From NCBI GenBank assembly GCA_963853835.1, contig OY970826.1:76998929-77062928 (forward strand): 64,000 bases of DNA, given 5' to 3'. Of this stretch, positions 11,808 to 23,310 are shown piece by piece; position 1 is the first letter of the stretch; each line of letters opens with the position of its first letter. The DNA comes from Calendula officinalis. Its lineage: Eukaryota > Streptophyta > Magnoliopsida > Asterales > Asteraceae. The notes under the pieces were generated by a model that worked only from the letters and a program-made list of their open reading frames with translations, had not been told where the DNA came from and made no database searches. Position numbers and translations under genes: made by a program.

Positions 11808-12004
11808 ATGAGTTCCAGTGATGAAATGAATGTCGCTAATTTCATGTTAGGCGACGAGGAAGAGGGCAGTATTATACATCTTGGTTTTTTACAAATGGCG
11901 GCCGCGTTTCTTGAAGGTTCCAGTTCTACTATCCCAAGAACTCCTAGAAGATACGTGCATAGGGACCGTGGCGGTGCGAATGACCGTCTCGTGGCAGCTT
12001 ACTT
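11808..12004 (+). pseudogene. PIF/Harbinger transposase-like (HARBI1/ALP1 type), 5' stump
   Basis: Starting at ATG 11808, about 65 codons read through an acidic N-terminus and then PRRYVHRDRGGANDRLVAAYF. The latter resembles the RRRYI-RD--GA--RL---YF block that precedes the DDE nuclease domain in plant HARBI1/ALP1-like proteins (Plant_tran family). The frame then runs into an LTR that starts TGTAACAC at 12005. The whole DDE domain is missing and was not found elsewhere in the window. A TATA box and leader are preserved upstream, so a short transcript could still be made. It may come from a transposon or from a domesticated gene; too little remains to tell. The family call rests on one short block. 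Confidence 0.6.
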
Positions 12005-12516
12005 TGTAACACACCAATTTTTCAACCAAATTTAAAACTTTTAAAAATATAAAATATTTGTCTTTACAAACCGAATATCCAAAAATTGTAATTTAGATAA
12101 AACACTTGGAGTAATTGCTAGTATCAAAAATCGGTGTTACAAATATATCAAAACAATGTCTAGGGAATTAAATAAGTACACCGAGCTAGATCACTTCCCG
12201 AACCTGAGTACATAGCCAAAATAAACGTAGTACGTGAGACAAGATTGTCTCGTGAGAAACATGGGTTTTAGACCCGGTTAGAAATAATTTGCAATAAAAT
12301 AATAATTAAATAATTATCAAATTGCACATAGTAAATTAAACTCTAAGGCTTGCCATAGCCAATCACATACGTAACGGGCCTCCCCGAAATAACTCCCCCG
12401 ATACGGGTTAACTAGGTAAACTCCCCCGTTTCCGGGTTATCTATTTGCTCCCCCGATTTCCGGGTTATTTATTTGCTCCCCCGATTTGCGGGTTATCTAT
12501 TTCTCGACACACTTTC
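12005..12516 (-). mobile_element. LTR fragment E (antisense), TGTAACAC end
   Basis: About 510 bp closely resemble the first part of solo LTR D (19397 onward), including repeated 'cccccgatttccgggttat' units. The outer end TGTAACACACC is intact and truncates the Harbinger-type ORF. The inner end breaks off at 'cgacacact', where sequence of LTR A in the opposite orientation begins. The 5 bp outside (TACTT) do not match the flank at 19187, so this is a rearranged junction, not a simple insertion. Confidence 0.7.
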
Positions 12517-13475
12517 AGTTAGTGCACTTTCAGTTAGTGCTGATTTGTTACTGCTGATTTTCGTCTGAAACACCTTAAATACGGGTTTTTGGCCATTAAG
12601 TGCCAAACTTGAAACCTTAACTCTCTCTCTAAGTTCTTATACATATTTTGAGTGGAAAAGGTCATCCGAAGCCGATTTTGGGGTCCGAATCATCTGATTT
12701 TGCTTCTATTGTCGAAGATTAAGGTAAATCTTCACTCCTTGATGTTTATTACTTTAGATCCATGGAAGTAAAAGCTTGAATCTCGAACCCTAGTTCTTGA
12801 GGTTTTCTTAAATGGTGAAATAAAGGTTGTATACACTTGGTAGATGGTATTTTAACAAAGAAAACAAGTGTATGGTTAAGATTGGTAAGAATCTTAAGAG
12901 TGGTTAAACCTAGGGTTTTGAAAATCATCAAAATTGGGGGAAAGTGTTATCAAAGGGATTTCTAATAATAAAAGGGTGTATTATTAGTAGTATTTGTTGT
13001 TGAACAACTTGTGATTGTTGTATTTGGCTTTTGGTGAAATCTTGGAAAGTCGATTGATTTTTGGAGCAAGGAAATTGGCGTAAAGAGCACGGTTGGAGCA
13101 TTATCGCTAAAGTGAGGGCATGAGACTTTTAAATTGGGTACATAGCAAAGAGTTTTTGAAAATACATATGATATTTTTATGGGTCTTTATTAATAAATGT
13201 TTTGATAAAGATAGTGATTGAAAATGATAAGAAAATATGTATAATGTGATACTAGAATAAGTCTAGTATGATTGATGATTTTTGGAAGTAAGAATGGCAA
13301 ACTAAAGGAATTATTGAGTAAAAGAACGTATATTGAATCTTTATTAATAAATATGTATTAGTAAAGCAATTGAGAATTATTTTATAGTAGTGAATATCTA
13401 TTGGTAAGATTTACTAATAAAAGTAAAGAACAAATATATATATATATGAAAATGAATATGATGTGACTAGTAATA

Positions 13476-16400
13476 AGTAACGACCCGAAATTTTGTGATA
13501 AATAAATTATTTAAAAATATGATAAATAAGGATAAATCGTTTAGAGAACGTAGAAATTGGTTTCGTGTCATTTGAACACCGTATGAGAAGGTTATGGACG
13601 AAACTGAGTCGAGACAAGGAACGAAAACTGCAGCCCTGCTGTGCAGGGGAGTTCGCGACGCGAACATTGGTTCGCGAACGCGAGTAGTCGACAGAGATTT
13701 TGGGTCGTTGGGTCAAAAGAGTTCGCGATGGGTTCGCGAGGGGCTCACGATCGCGAAGTGCCGGACACGGGAAGTTCGCGAACGCGAACTATGGGTTCGC
13801 GACGCGAACCTGTCAGACAGCATATTAAATGTGGGATTTCAGCCATAAATGCAAAATACAAACCCTAGTTTTCTCTTTTGGCGATTTTCGAGCGTAGAGG
13901 CTGTTTTTGAGTGATTTCTTCATCAAAGCTTGGTAGATTTCACTCATAGTTGAAGATTAAAGGTATATCTTTACTCCTTCATCTTTGTAGCTCAAGATCC
14001 ATGGATCTTGAAGCTTGGGTTTGAAACCCTAGTTCTTGGGATTATGGTTAAGGGTGGAATAAATGTTGTATACATTTAATAGATTGTATTTCAACGAATG
14101 AAACAAGTGTAAGATTAAGATTTTGCAAGAATCATAAGGGTTGGTTAACCTAGGGTTTTATATACCATCAAAATTGGGAAAAATGTTATTAAAGGGTGTT
14201 TATAGATAAATGGACGCATTGTTAGTAGTATGTGATGTTGAATATCTTGTGATTAATGTATTAGGCTTTTGGTGAAGTCTTGGAAGATTGGTTGATTGTT
14301 GGAGCAAGGAATTGGGTGTGAAGAACACATTTGGAGCATTAATTGCTAAGGTGAGTACATGAGATTTTTAAAACTGGGTACATAGCAAATGGTTTTTGAA
14401 AATACATATGATATTTTATGAGTCTTTATTAATAAATATTTTGATAAAGATAGGACTGAAAAGATAAGAAAGTAGGTGTAATGTGATGCTAGAATAAGTC
14501 TAGTATGTTTGATGAATGTGGAATTAAATATGATAAACTAGGGTAATTATGGAATCCTGATTAACGAACCATAATAATAAAGTTATGGAGTAAAAGAATG
14601 TATACTGAGTCTTGATTAATAAATATGTATTATTAAAGCAAATGAGAAATGATTTGATAGTAATGAGTATCTATTGGTAAGAATTACTAATAAAAGAAAA
14701 GAACGAATATATATGAAAATGATTATGATGTGACTGGTAATAGTTATGTATTATAGTCAACGAAGAGATGAAAATATTATGATATCGATAAATAAGAAAT
14801 GTATCTTATGAAATAAGTGAGTATGGACCTCATAGGGTTCATAGATGTTGGAGTATGTGTGAGTTGCTAAAGTTCGGATCCACGGGACCATACAGGTACG
14901 TTCACTCTATGTTGAACTAGTTATATATAGTTATGATTAGATAACTAACTTGTTTGATGATTGATGTGATAGCCGAAGGCTTTGATTGGAATAACTGATG
15001 AGTTATGGTAAGAATGAGATGATGTGATGATGCGGGGGACCCCCGGTCATGAGAGGGTGGAATGAGGGGCAGTTGATTCCCATCAACTCATCCACGATAG
15101 GTGTGGAGTGAGGGGCAGTTGGGTGGATTCCCATCGACTCATCCACGTTAGTAGTCTTGCTAACTGGACGTATTCCGGCGAGTAAGGCAGGTATCGGTAG
15201 ATTGGGCGAACCCTTTTTGCCGGTATGTTGAAGGTTATTAATGGCGATGGATTTCGGTTAATAAGCTAATGTGGAAGTTATTAATGGCGATGAATTTCGG
15301 TTAATAAGTCAATGTGAAGCTTACTAATGGCGATGGATTTCGGTTAGTAAGTTAATGTGATTCTAGTACATATATGTTTATGTATTAGGTATGTTTGTGC
15401 TTCTAGCTAGTTCGGGGGCAACCCGATAGTTAGATATGATTGATAGGAGAGCAAAAATTGATAGGGTCACAACAGGGTGACTAGGCGGTATTGATGTCGT
15501 ATATATATGCGTTTATATATTTATGAGTTGATTATTATTGGGGTCTAAAACCCATGCATCTCACGAGACTATTTTGTCTCACGTACTGCGTTTGTTTTTG
15601 TGGCTATGTACTGAGGTACATGTTTGAAGCGACAGAAGGTTACACTAGGAGTGGCCTTGTTATGTTTAGCTCGGGAGCTCGTAGGTAGATCCCGTTTTGC
15701 CTATGGTTTTGATATACTTGGTGACACCGTATTTTTGTATACTCTGATAAAGGTTTTAAAGTTTTTGTTAAACTGTATTTTGGATTACATGGAAAATGTT
15801 GGAAATCGTATGTAACGACCCGAAATTTGTAAATAAATAAATTGAATAAAAATATGATAAATAAGGATAAATCGTTTAAAGAACGTAGGAATTGGTTTCG
15901 TGTCGTTTGGACACCGTATGAGAAAGTTATGGGCGAAACCGGGTCGAGACAAAGAACGAAAAATGCAGCCTTGCTGCATAGGCAAGTTCGCGACGCGAAC
16001 TATGGTTCCCGATCGGGAACATCAAACAGGGATTTTGGGCATTTTGGTTAATCGAGTTCGCGACTGGGTAGCGATCGGGAAAAGTTCACGATGGGGAAAG
16101 TTAGCGACGCGAACTTAGTTCGCGCCGTGAACTTTGGTCGAGCAGCTTTAAATCGGGTTTTCAGCCATTTGTGCTATCTTAAAACCCTAGATACCTCTTT
16201 GGCGATTTTTGGAGCTCTAGTGCAGTTCTTGAGTGATTCCTCCACGAATCTTGATTGATTTCACTCCTAGTTAAAGATTAAAGGTATATCTTCACTCTTT
16301 GATCTTCGTAGCTTAAGATCTATGTATTTTGATGTATGGGTTTGAAACCCTAGTTCTTGGGGTTATGGATTATGGTGATATAAATGGTGTATACACTTGA

Positions 16401-18105
16401 TAGATGATGTATTAACAAGGAACACAAGTGTATGATAATGATTTGTAAGAATCTTACGGGTTGGTTAAACCTAGGGTTTGGTAAATCACCATAATTGGGG
16501 AAATGAGTTAGTAAGTGTTATCTAGAGATAGATGGACACATTGGTAGTGGAATGTGATGTTACTAATCTTGTGATTATTGTATTAGGCTTTTGGTGAAGT
16601 CTTGAAAAGCTGATTGATTGTTGGAGCAAAGAAATTGGCGGAAAGAATACAGTTGGAGCATCTTATTGCTAAGGTGAGTACATGAGACTTTAAAAACTGA
16701 GTACATAGTAAATGGTTTTGAAATACATATGATATTTCGTGGGTCTTTATTAATAAATGTTTTGATAAAGATAGTGACTGAAAAGATGAGAAAATAGGTA
16801 TATTGTGATACTAGAATATGTTTAGTATGATTGATGATATTGGAAGTAGTATGCTAAACTAAGTAATAACTGAATCTTTATTAATGTGCTATAATAATAA
16901 AGATAATGAGTAAAAGAGTGCATATTGAGTCTTTATTAATAAATATGTATTAGTAAAGCAATTGGAATTGATTTTGTAGTAATGAGTATCTATTGGTAAA
17001 ATTTACTAATGGAAGTAAAGAACGAATATATATATGAAAATGCTTATGATGTGACTAGTAATAATTATGTATTATTGTCAATGGAAAGATAAAACTATTA
17101 TGATATCGATATATAAGAAATGTATCTTATGTGATAAGTAAGTATGGACCTCCTAGGGTCATAGAGGTAGAAGTAAATGTGGGTATGATCGGGTCCGTGG
17201 GACCATACAGGTACGTTCACACTATGTTGAACTAGTTATATATAGTTATTATTAGATAACTAACTTGTTTGATGATTACGTGATAGCCGAAGGCTTTGAT
17301 TGGAATAACTGATGAGTTATGATAAGAATGAGATGATGTGATGACGCGGGGGATCCCCGGTCATGAGTTGTGGAGTGAGGGGCAGTTGGGTGGATTCCCA
17401 TCGACTCATCCACGTTAGTAGTCTTGCTAACTGGACGTATTCCGGCGAGTAAGGCAGGTATCGGTAGATTGGGCGATTCCCTCTTGCCGTTATCTTGAGC
17501 AATGCGGGGGATCCCCGGTATGTTTCTAGTACGTATATGTTTATGTATTAGATATGGTTGAAGCTTATTAATGCGGGGGATCCCCGGTTAATAAGTTAAT
17601 GTGGTTCTAGTTAGTTCGGGGGCAACCCGATAACTAGATATGATTGCTAGGAAAGCAAGGATGATAGAGTCACATTAGGGTGACTAGATGGTAGTGAGAT
17701 AGTTTTTATATATGTCTATATATTTATGAAATGAGTATTATTATTGGGGTCTAAAACCCATGTATCTCACGAGACTATTTTGTCTCACGTACTATGTTTG
17801 TTTTGTGGCTATGTACTCAGGTACAGGTTTGAAGTGATAGAAGGTTGCACTAGAAGTGGCCTAGAGATGCTTAGCTCGGGAGCTATTAGGTAGATCCCGT
17901 TGCCTATGGTTTTGATATACTTGGTGACACCGTATTTTTGTAAACTCTGATATAAGTTTTAAAGTTTTTGTTAAACTGTATTTTGGACAATATGTCAGAT
18001 ATTGGGAAAATGTATTTTAAATGATTTAAATGATGTTTTAAAAATACGGGTGTTACATCGTATTTTAAATGTTTTAAACGGTGTTATAAAAATACGGGTG
18101 TTACA
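13476..18105 (+). mobile_element. Solo LTR B, inserted in LTR A and split by LTR C
   Basis: It runs from 13476 (AGTAACGACCCGAAATT; the expected TG has become AG) to GGGTGTTACA at 18105, interrupted at 15810 by LTR C. It is flanked by a perfect 5-bp duplication TAATA (13471-13475 and 18106-18110), as Ty3 integrases produce. Without LTR C it is about 2.4 kb. No gag or pol sequence, primer-binding site or second LTR is present, so it is a solo LTR left by LTR-LTR recombination. A CpG-rich palindromic block lies at about 13650-13810. Confidence 0.9.
15811..18057 (+). mobile_element. Solo LTR C, innermost
   Basis: TGTAACGACCCGAAATTTG at 15811 through ATACGGGTGTTACA at 18057 (2247 bp) is flanked by a perfect 5-bp duplication TCGTA (15806-15810 and 18058-18062). 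It sits about 40 bp from the 3' end of LTR B. It has the same internal landmarks as A and B, a CpG block at 15985-16140, and several GCGGGGGATCCCC palindromes at 17345-17590. There is no internal retroelement domain. By nesting it is the youngest of A-B-C. Confidence 0.92.
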
Positions 18106-19186
18106 TAATAATTATGTATTATAGTCAACGAAGAGATAAAAGTATTATGATATCGATAAGTAAGAAATGTATCTTATGAAATAAGTAAGTATGAACCTCA
18201 TAGGGTTCATAGATGTAGAAGTAGATGTGAGCTACTTATGACTGGGTCGACGGGACCATACAGGTAAGTTCACACTGTGTTGAACTAGTTATATATAGTT
18301 ATTATTAGATAACTAACTTGTTTGATAATTGATATGATAGGCGAAGGCTTTGATTGGAATAACTGACGAGTTATGGTAAGAATGAGATGATGTGATGACA
18401 CGGGCGACTCCCGGTCATGAGGTGTGGATTGAGGGGCAGTTGGGTGGATTCCCATCGACTCATCCACGTTAGATATGTGATGACACGGGCGACTCCCGGT
18501 CATGAGGTGTGGATTGAGGGGCAGTTGGGTGGATTCTCATCGACTCATCCACGTTAGTAGTGTTGCTAACTGGACGTATTCCAGCGAGTAAGGCAGGTAT
18601 CGGTAGATTGAGCGATTCCCTCTTACCGGTATCTTGAGCCTCTAGCTTGTGCGGGGACGACCCAACAGTTAGAATTGTTGAAGCTTATTAACGCGGGGGA
18701 TCCTCGGTTAATAAGTTAATGTGCTTCTAGTACCTATATGTTTAAGTACTAGATTTGTTTGCTAGGGAAGCATGATCGATAGGGTCACTATAGGGTGACT
18801 AGCCTACATTGATGTAGTATATGTATATGTTTATATATATATATACTTATGAAGAAATTATTATTATTATTTGGGTCTAAAACTCATGTATCTCACGAGA
18901 CTATTTTGTCTCACATACTACGTTTGTTTTGTGGCTATGTACTCAGGTACAGGTTGAAGTAATAGAAGGTTGCACTAGAAGTGGCCTAGAGATGTTTAGC
19001 TCGGGAGCTTATAGGTAGATCCCATTTGCCTATGGTTTTGATATACTTGGTGACACCGTATTTTTTTGTAAACTCTGATAAAGGTTTTAAAGTTTTTGTT
19101 AAACTGTAATTTGGAAAATATGTTATATATTGGGAAAAATGTATTTTAAATAATTTAAACGATGTTTTAAAAATACGGGTGTTACA

Positions 19187-21444
19187 CCGTCGGTCCCGAT
19201 ATCCCATCGCCAAACGTTCGGTTCAGAATTAACTGTGACCCCTTCCACCGCTTGGCACAATTCACGGAATTGGGCCTCTTCTCTACCACCTCTAATGGGC
19301 CGGCGCCAATCCCATACCCCCGAATTATGTTGGATCTGATCCGTAACCCAACAATCCGGGTTAGACTCCACCAAAAATAACCTGGGAAAAGACAAATGTA
19401 ACACACCAATTTTTCAACCAAATTTAAAACCTTTTTAAATAATAAAATATAAAGTCTTTACAAGCCGAATATTCCAAAAATGTAATTTGGATAAAACACT
19501 TGGAGTAATTGCTAAGTATCAAAAATCGGTGTTACAAATATATCAAAACAATGTCTAGGGGAATTAAATAAGTACACCGAGCTAATCACATGCTAACTAC
19601 TACGGGCCGCCTAGTCCTTAGCTCCCGAACCGGAGTACATAGTCAAAATAAACGTAGTACGTGAGATAAGATTGTCTCATGAGAAACATGGGTTTTAGAC
19701 CCGGTTAGAAATAATTTGCAATAAAATAATATTTAAATAATTATCAAATTGCACATAGTCAAACAAACTCTAAGGCTTGCCATAAGCCATACATATACGT
19801 AACGGGCCTCCCCGAAACAACTCCCCCGATATGGGTTAACTAGGTAAACTCCCCCGTTTCCGGGTTATCTATTTGCTCCCCCGATTTCCGGGTTATATAT
19901 TTGCTCCCCCGATTTCCGGGTTATCTATTTGCTCCCCCGATTTCCGGGTTATCTATTTCTCGACACACTACCCTTGCGCAGGGTGGTACCGCCCCAAGTA
20001 GGTGTCACTAACTCCCCCAACTTGTGTGGGTTATCTAGGATCCAATTGATTAGCTACAACATAACAAATCATCTACTTGGGTCAAAGCCCATATCACAAC
20101 TCAATCATACTAGTGGTAACTACACAATCAATTACAATACAATTCATACTCTATCAATTCAATCTTTTCTTTATTAAAAATATTTATCTAATAAAGACTC
20201 TAAAATCATTTTAATTCATAAAACATGGTTTACTATGTACTCAGAAAGATCACATGTACTCACCTTAGCAAAGCTATCCAAACACTTGTGTTCAACAACA
20301 CAATCTTTACTTCCCAATCAAGGAAGTACTTCCAATCACAAGGTCTTCTTGACCTAACATCAATATCAATACAATACTAGTTATTATCCATAACTAACTA
20401 CTAATTAATCCATCTAAACATCCCAACCACCAAGTTCATACAACTTGGTGGAATCTCAAACCCTAGTTCAAGATTTTCCATCATAAATCACAAATCTAAC
20501 TTGTACACATTGATTACAAGTCTACAAGGAGTGTTTTACACTCATGAAAGTTCATCTTCCCCAAAGATGATATGGTGGGTTCCCAAAACCACCATTGATA
20601 CCCATACTATGCTCAAAATCAAGGTATCTAAGTGAAATAAGCAAGAATTCTTACCCTTGATGCTTAAATCCTTCAAGAGGATGAAGATTTGAGCTCCTTA
20701 GCTCCAAAAACCGTCCAAAACTCTTCTAAAACGGCTGCACTCGATCTAGGGTTCGTAGGTGTTATGAGCCCTAGCTTCCACACAACTTTTTATAGTCCAG
20801 ACAGTCCTCGCGCCCCGCTCGCGTTTGCCTCGCGCCGCGAGGTGACGCGAGTTGCCCTCTTGGTCGCTGCTGGAAAGTCGACCTCGCGCCTGGCTCGCAC
20901 CGCGAGCCTCAACTCGAGCTCGACGCGAGTCTCTCGCGTCTGGGTTCTAACCTTCTGTTCAACTTCGCGCCTGCCTCGCGCCGCGAGGGCTGTTCCAGCC
21001 AGATTCTTGGCCTTTTAACTTGTTTTCATCCAAGTTTTGACCCATACTTGGTTATACCAAGTCCCAAACATTCAAACACTCGATAAAATACAACTCGAAA
21101 CATAATCTAATATAAATACCAAAATTCGAATAAATCCTGAATAAATTACACGAAAAACAAACGTAAAATTACGATCGTTTCAACAAACGTAACGGAGACA
21201 TTCCAACCCACTTATCCGACCAAAACCGAGTAGAAGACCCGTCACCAACCTGCTTCTTCAGATGAGACATAAGATCAATACCGGTTGCTTTATATTTAGC
21301 GATCATTTTCAAAATTTGAGACCAAGGAGTGGCCCCTAAACGGCCAACGTTATCCAATTCCAACCCTCCATTTTCCCCGTATATCGATTTTATAACCTTT
21401 GACCACATCGTATGCTCATTCTTCACAAACCTCCATATCCAAAA
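19187..21444 (-). pseudogene. LINE reverse-transcriptase ORF fragment, split by solo LTR D
   Basis: On the minus strand, 21444-21188 and then 19396-19187 read continuously once LTR D and one ACAAA copy are removed. Motifs are MWSKVIKSIYG, STRFWSDKWVG, WDWRRPIRGG and a NVWRWDIGTDG end. This is the linker between the reverse transcriptase and the C-terminal zinc-binding (zf-RVT) domain of plant LINE ORF2, equivalent to about 50600-50960 of the large LINE in this window. Both outer ends are truncated, on the left by LTR A. Confidence 0.85.
19397..21182 (-). mobile_element. Solo LTR D in LINE fragment
   Basis: TGTAACACACC at 19397 through CGATCGTTTCA at 21182 (1786 bp) is flanked by a perfect 5-bp duplication ACAAA (19392-19396 and 21183-21187). 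It is related in inverse orientation to LTRs A-C: the 'cgtagtacgtgaga' and 'catgggttttagaccc' blocks are shared. It contains four roughly 28-bp units (CTCCCCCGATTTCCGGGTTA) at 19850-19960 and a CpG-rich block of CTCGCGCCGCGAGG-type palindromes at 20806-21000. No internal domain is present. Confidence 0.9.
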
Positions 21445-22024
21445 TCAACTTATTTATTTCATTGTATTTTAATTTTATATTTCAAATGGATTAAGACATA
21501 TATATATTAACCAAAAATCGTCAATTAAAAAAAACGACTCACTAATTATGATTTGTATTATGATTATATGATATAACATACATTTATATTTTAAATTTTC
21601 TGACTAAAAATGTTATACAATGTTGAAATATGTTATTAGACATTGTTTTTCATATATGAAATTTAATGTTGTTGAAATTTGTATGCAATATTAAAAAAAT
21701 AAAGATTAGTATAAGAAGTTACATAATGTTGTTGAAAACATGTGATTTCGTTTTTAAAACCGAAATCGAACCCTTAATGCCCAAGTTCCACTAAACATGT
21801 GATTTCGTTTAAAAATCCCAAAATCAAAGTTAACTTATTGACTCGTTTAAGCTTAAAACTGCTCCAAAATGTTCCATACAAAACTCTATCGATCTCCTTG
21901 TACAATCAATTGTTTTTTCACATTCTTTTAATATTTGTATGTTATATAAACAACATTTTAAGTGCAAAAACATGTTTATGGTTTTTTTTTCCTTTTTGTA
22001 ACATGGAATGTGTATATAAGGTTA
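21445..22024. other. AT-rich spacer, no gene
   Basis: Highly AT-rich sequence between the LINE fragment and the Helitron end. A phrase 'catgtgatttcgttt' occurs twice (about 21738 and 21794). No reading frame with recognisable motifs. Confidence 0.5.
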
Positions 22025-22035
22025 CTAGCTACATA

Positions 22036-22054
22036 ACCCGCCCGATGGGCGGGT
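22036..22054 (-). other. Helitron-1 3' terminal hairpin
   Basis: Perfect 8-bp stem (ACCCGCCC/GGGCGGGT) with a 3-base loop, 7-8 nt before the terminal CTAG. This is the structure Helitrons use as a replication terminator. Confidence 0.85.
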
Positions 22055-22185
22055 ATGCTGCAAAATTTATTATGTAGAAAAATCCCAAACAAATATTAAT
22101 AATTTTAAAATGATATAATAATGATGTAGCTGAAATGATGGATTGATAGATTGATAAATACATTGAAAAAATGTTACATAAAAAT

Positions 22186-23310
22186 CTACAAACGAAATAA
22201 GACTTCTTTGTAAACTACATTTGCTGTCGAATTAGTGTAATTTCCATCAATGTCACAACAAATGACCTTCAATCCCTTCTTGTTCTTAACTCGTGATACG
22301 GCCACATAAAGCTGGCCATGTGAGAAAACCGGTTTTTGTAGAAACAACCCAACCTGAGACAACGTCTGTCCTTGACTTTTATTAATGGTCATAGCAAAGC
22401 ATACCTGAACAGGAAATTGTCTGCGATTCAATTTGAAAGGCATCTTGTTGTCGGAAGGGCTAATAACCATTCGAGGGATAGCGCAAATTGTACCCACCCT
22501 GCCGCCAGATATGATTTTACCCTCGATTATATTTACCCCCATTCGTAATATCTGAAGTCTGGTTCCGTTGCACAATCCAACTTTCTGATCAATATTCCTC
22601 ATACACATTACCGGAGCCCCAATCTTTAACTTCAATATATGTTGCGGGACACCTGACATTTTTATGCTGTTCAAGAAGTCAGTGGTGTAAAGATCAAGGT
22701 TAAACATAGTATCATCTTCGTCTGCAGCGGAAACCGAGTCCGATGACTCGTACTCCTTTTCTTCTCCAGGAATTAATGACAGCATACGTTCGTTTATGAG
22801 GTCAACCATATCATGCGTGGGAGCAAGAATGGATCTATTTGGAAAAAGTTGGGCTGCCATAGATTATCTTGCAAATGAGGGTATGTTTCTGCAATAATAG
22901 TCCCAACGTTATCATCAGATGCTGAAATCAGCATGTTATCCGGGAACTCTACTAACGACTCACCGTCATTTTCACCACCTGTGTTTAGATAATATCAAAA
23001 ATATTCATATAAGTAAAAAATCTAATGGAACGGTTTATAAAAACTTACAAATAGTTTAAATACATACCTATAGTGCCGTTGCCAATATCGAGTATCCAAT
23101 TTTTAAACTCCTTTATTTCTTTTCTTTCGACCTCATATGCTCCCGAACCAAGCCTCATGTTTACTGTTAATTTCAAGACAGTGCAGTGGTCCCAAAGATA
23201 TGACGCATTGATAGTCGCATGAACCACGTCTTGCCTACAGCCGTTTGGGATAACAGGAAGAATCTGCCGAAAATCACCACCAAACAAAACAACTTTTCCA
23301 CCGACTATTA
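22186..23310 (-). pseudogene. Helitron Pif1-like DNA helicase, C-terminal remnant
   Basis: Two minus-strand coding segments remain, 23310-23068 and 22978-22186, separated by a putative GT-AG intron. The first has VLFGGDFRQILPVIP and LKLTVNMRL. The second has RSILAPTHDMVDLIN, the GAPVMCMRNID and NGTRL block, FAMTINKSQGQT and LYVAVSRVKNKKGL, which are the late helicase motifs of the Pif1 family in the usual order. A one-base frameshift separates 'TYPHLQDN' from the downstream frame near 22865. Walker A and everything N-terminal, including Rep, are missing. It would have unwound the Helitron during rolling-circle transposition; as it stands it is not functional. Confidence 0.88.

Larger units (their letters stand above)
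12517..19186 (+). mobile_element. LTR A (outermost of three nested LTRs, 5' part missing)
   Basis: Segments 12517-13475 and 18111-19186 are the two halves of one LTR of the same family as B and C. They become contiguous when 13476-18110 is removed. The 3' end reads AAATACGGGTGTTACA at 19186. The 5' end is lost at the junction with fragment E. Family landmarks include 'gaggggcagttgggtgg', 'tctcacgagactattttgtctcac' and 'tggtgacaccgta'. At about 18395-18555 a block of roughly 86 bp (gacacgggcgactcccggtc ...) is duplicated in tandem. No coding sequence. Confidence 0.8.

Noticed and set aside
13476..18105. Idea that B and C are the two LTRs of one element, or a tandem satellite
   Set aside because: C is inside B with its own TCGTA duplication, and B resumes after C; no internal domain lies between them.
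12005..19186. Idea that E plus A form one intact LTR element with target duplication
   Set aside because: The outer flanks TACTT and CCGTC do not match and the two parts are in opposite orientation.
20689..21018. 109-codon frame rich in Ala, Ser and Arg
   Set aside because: Lies in the CpG-palindrome block of solo LTR D; composition explains the open frame.
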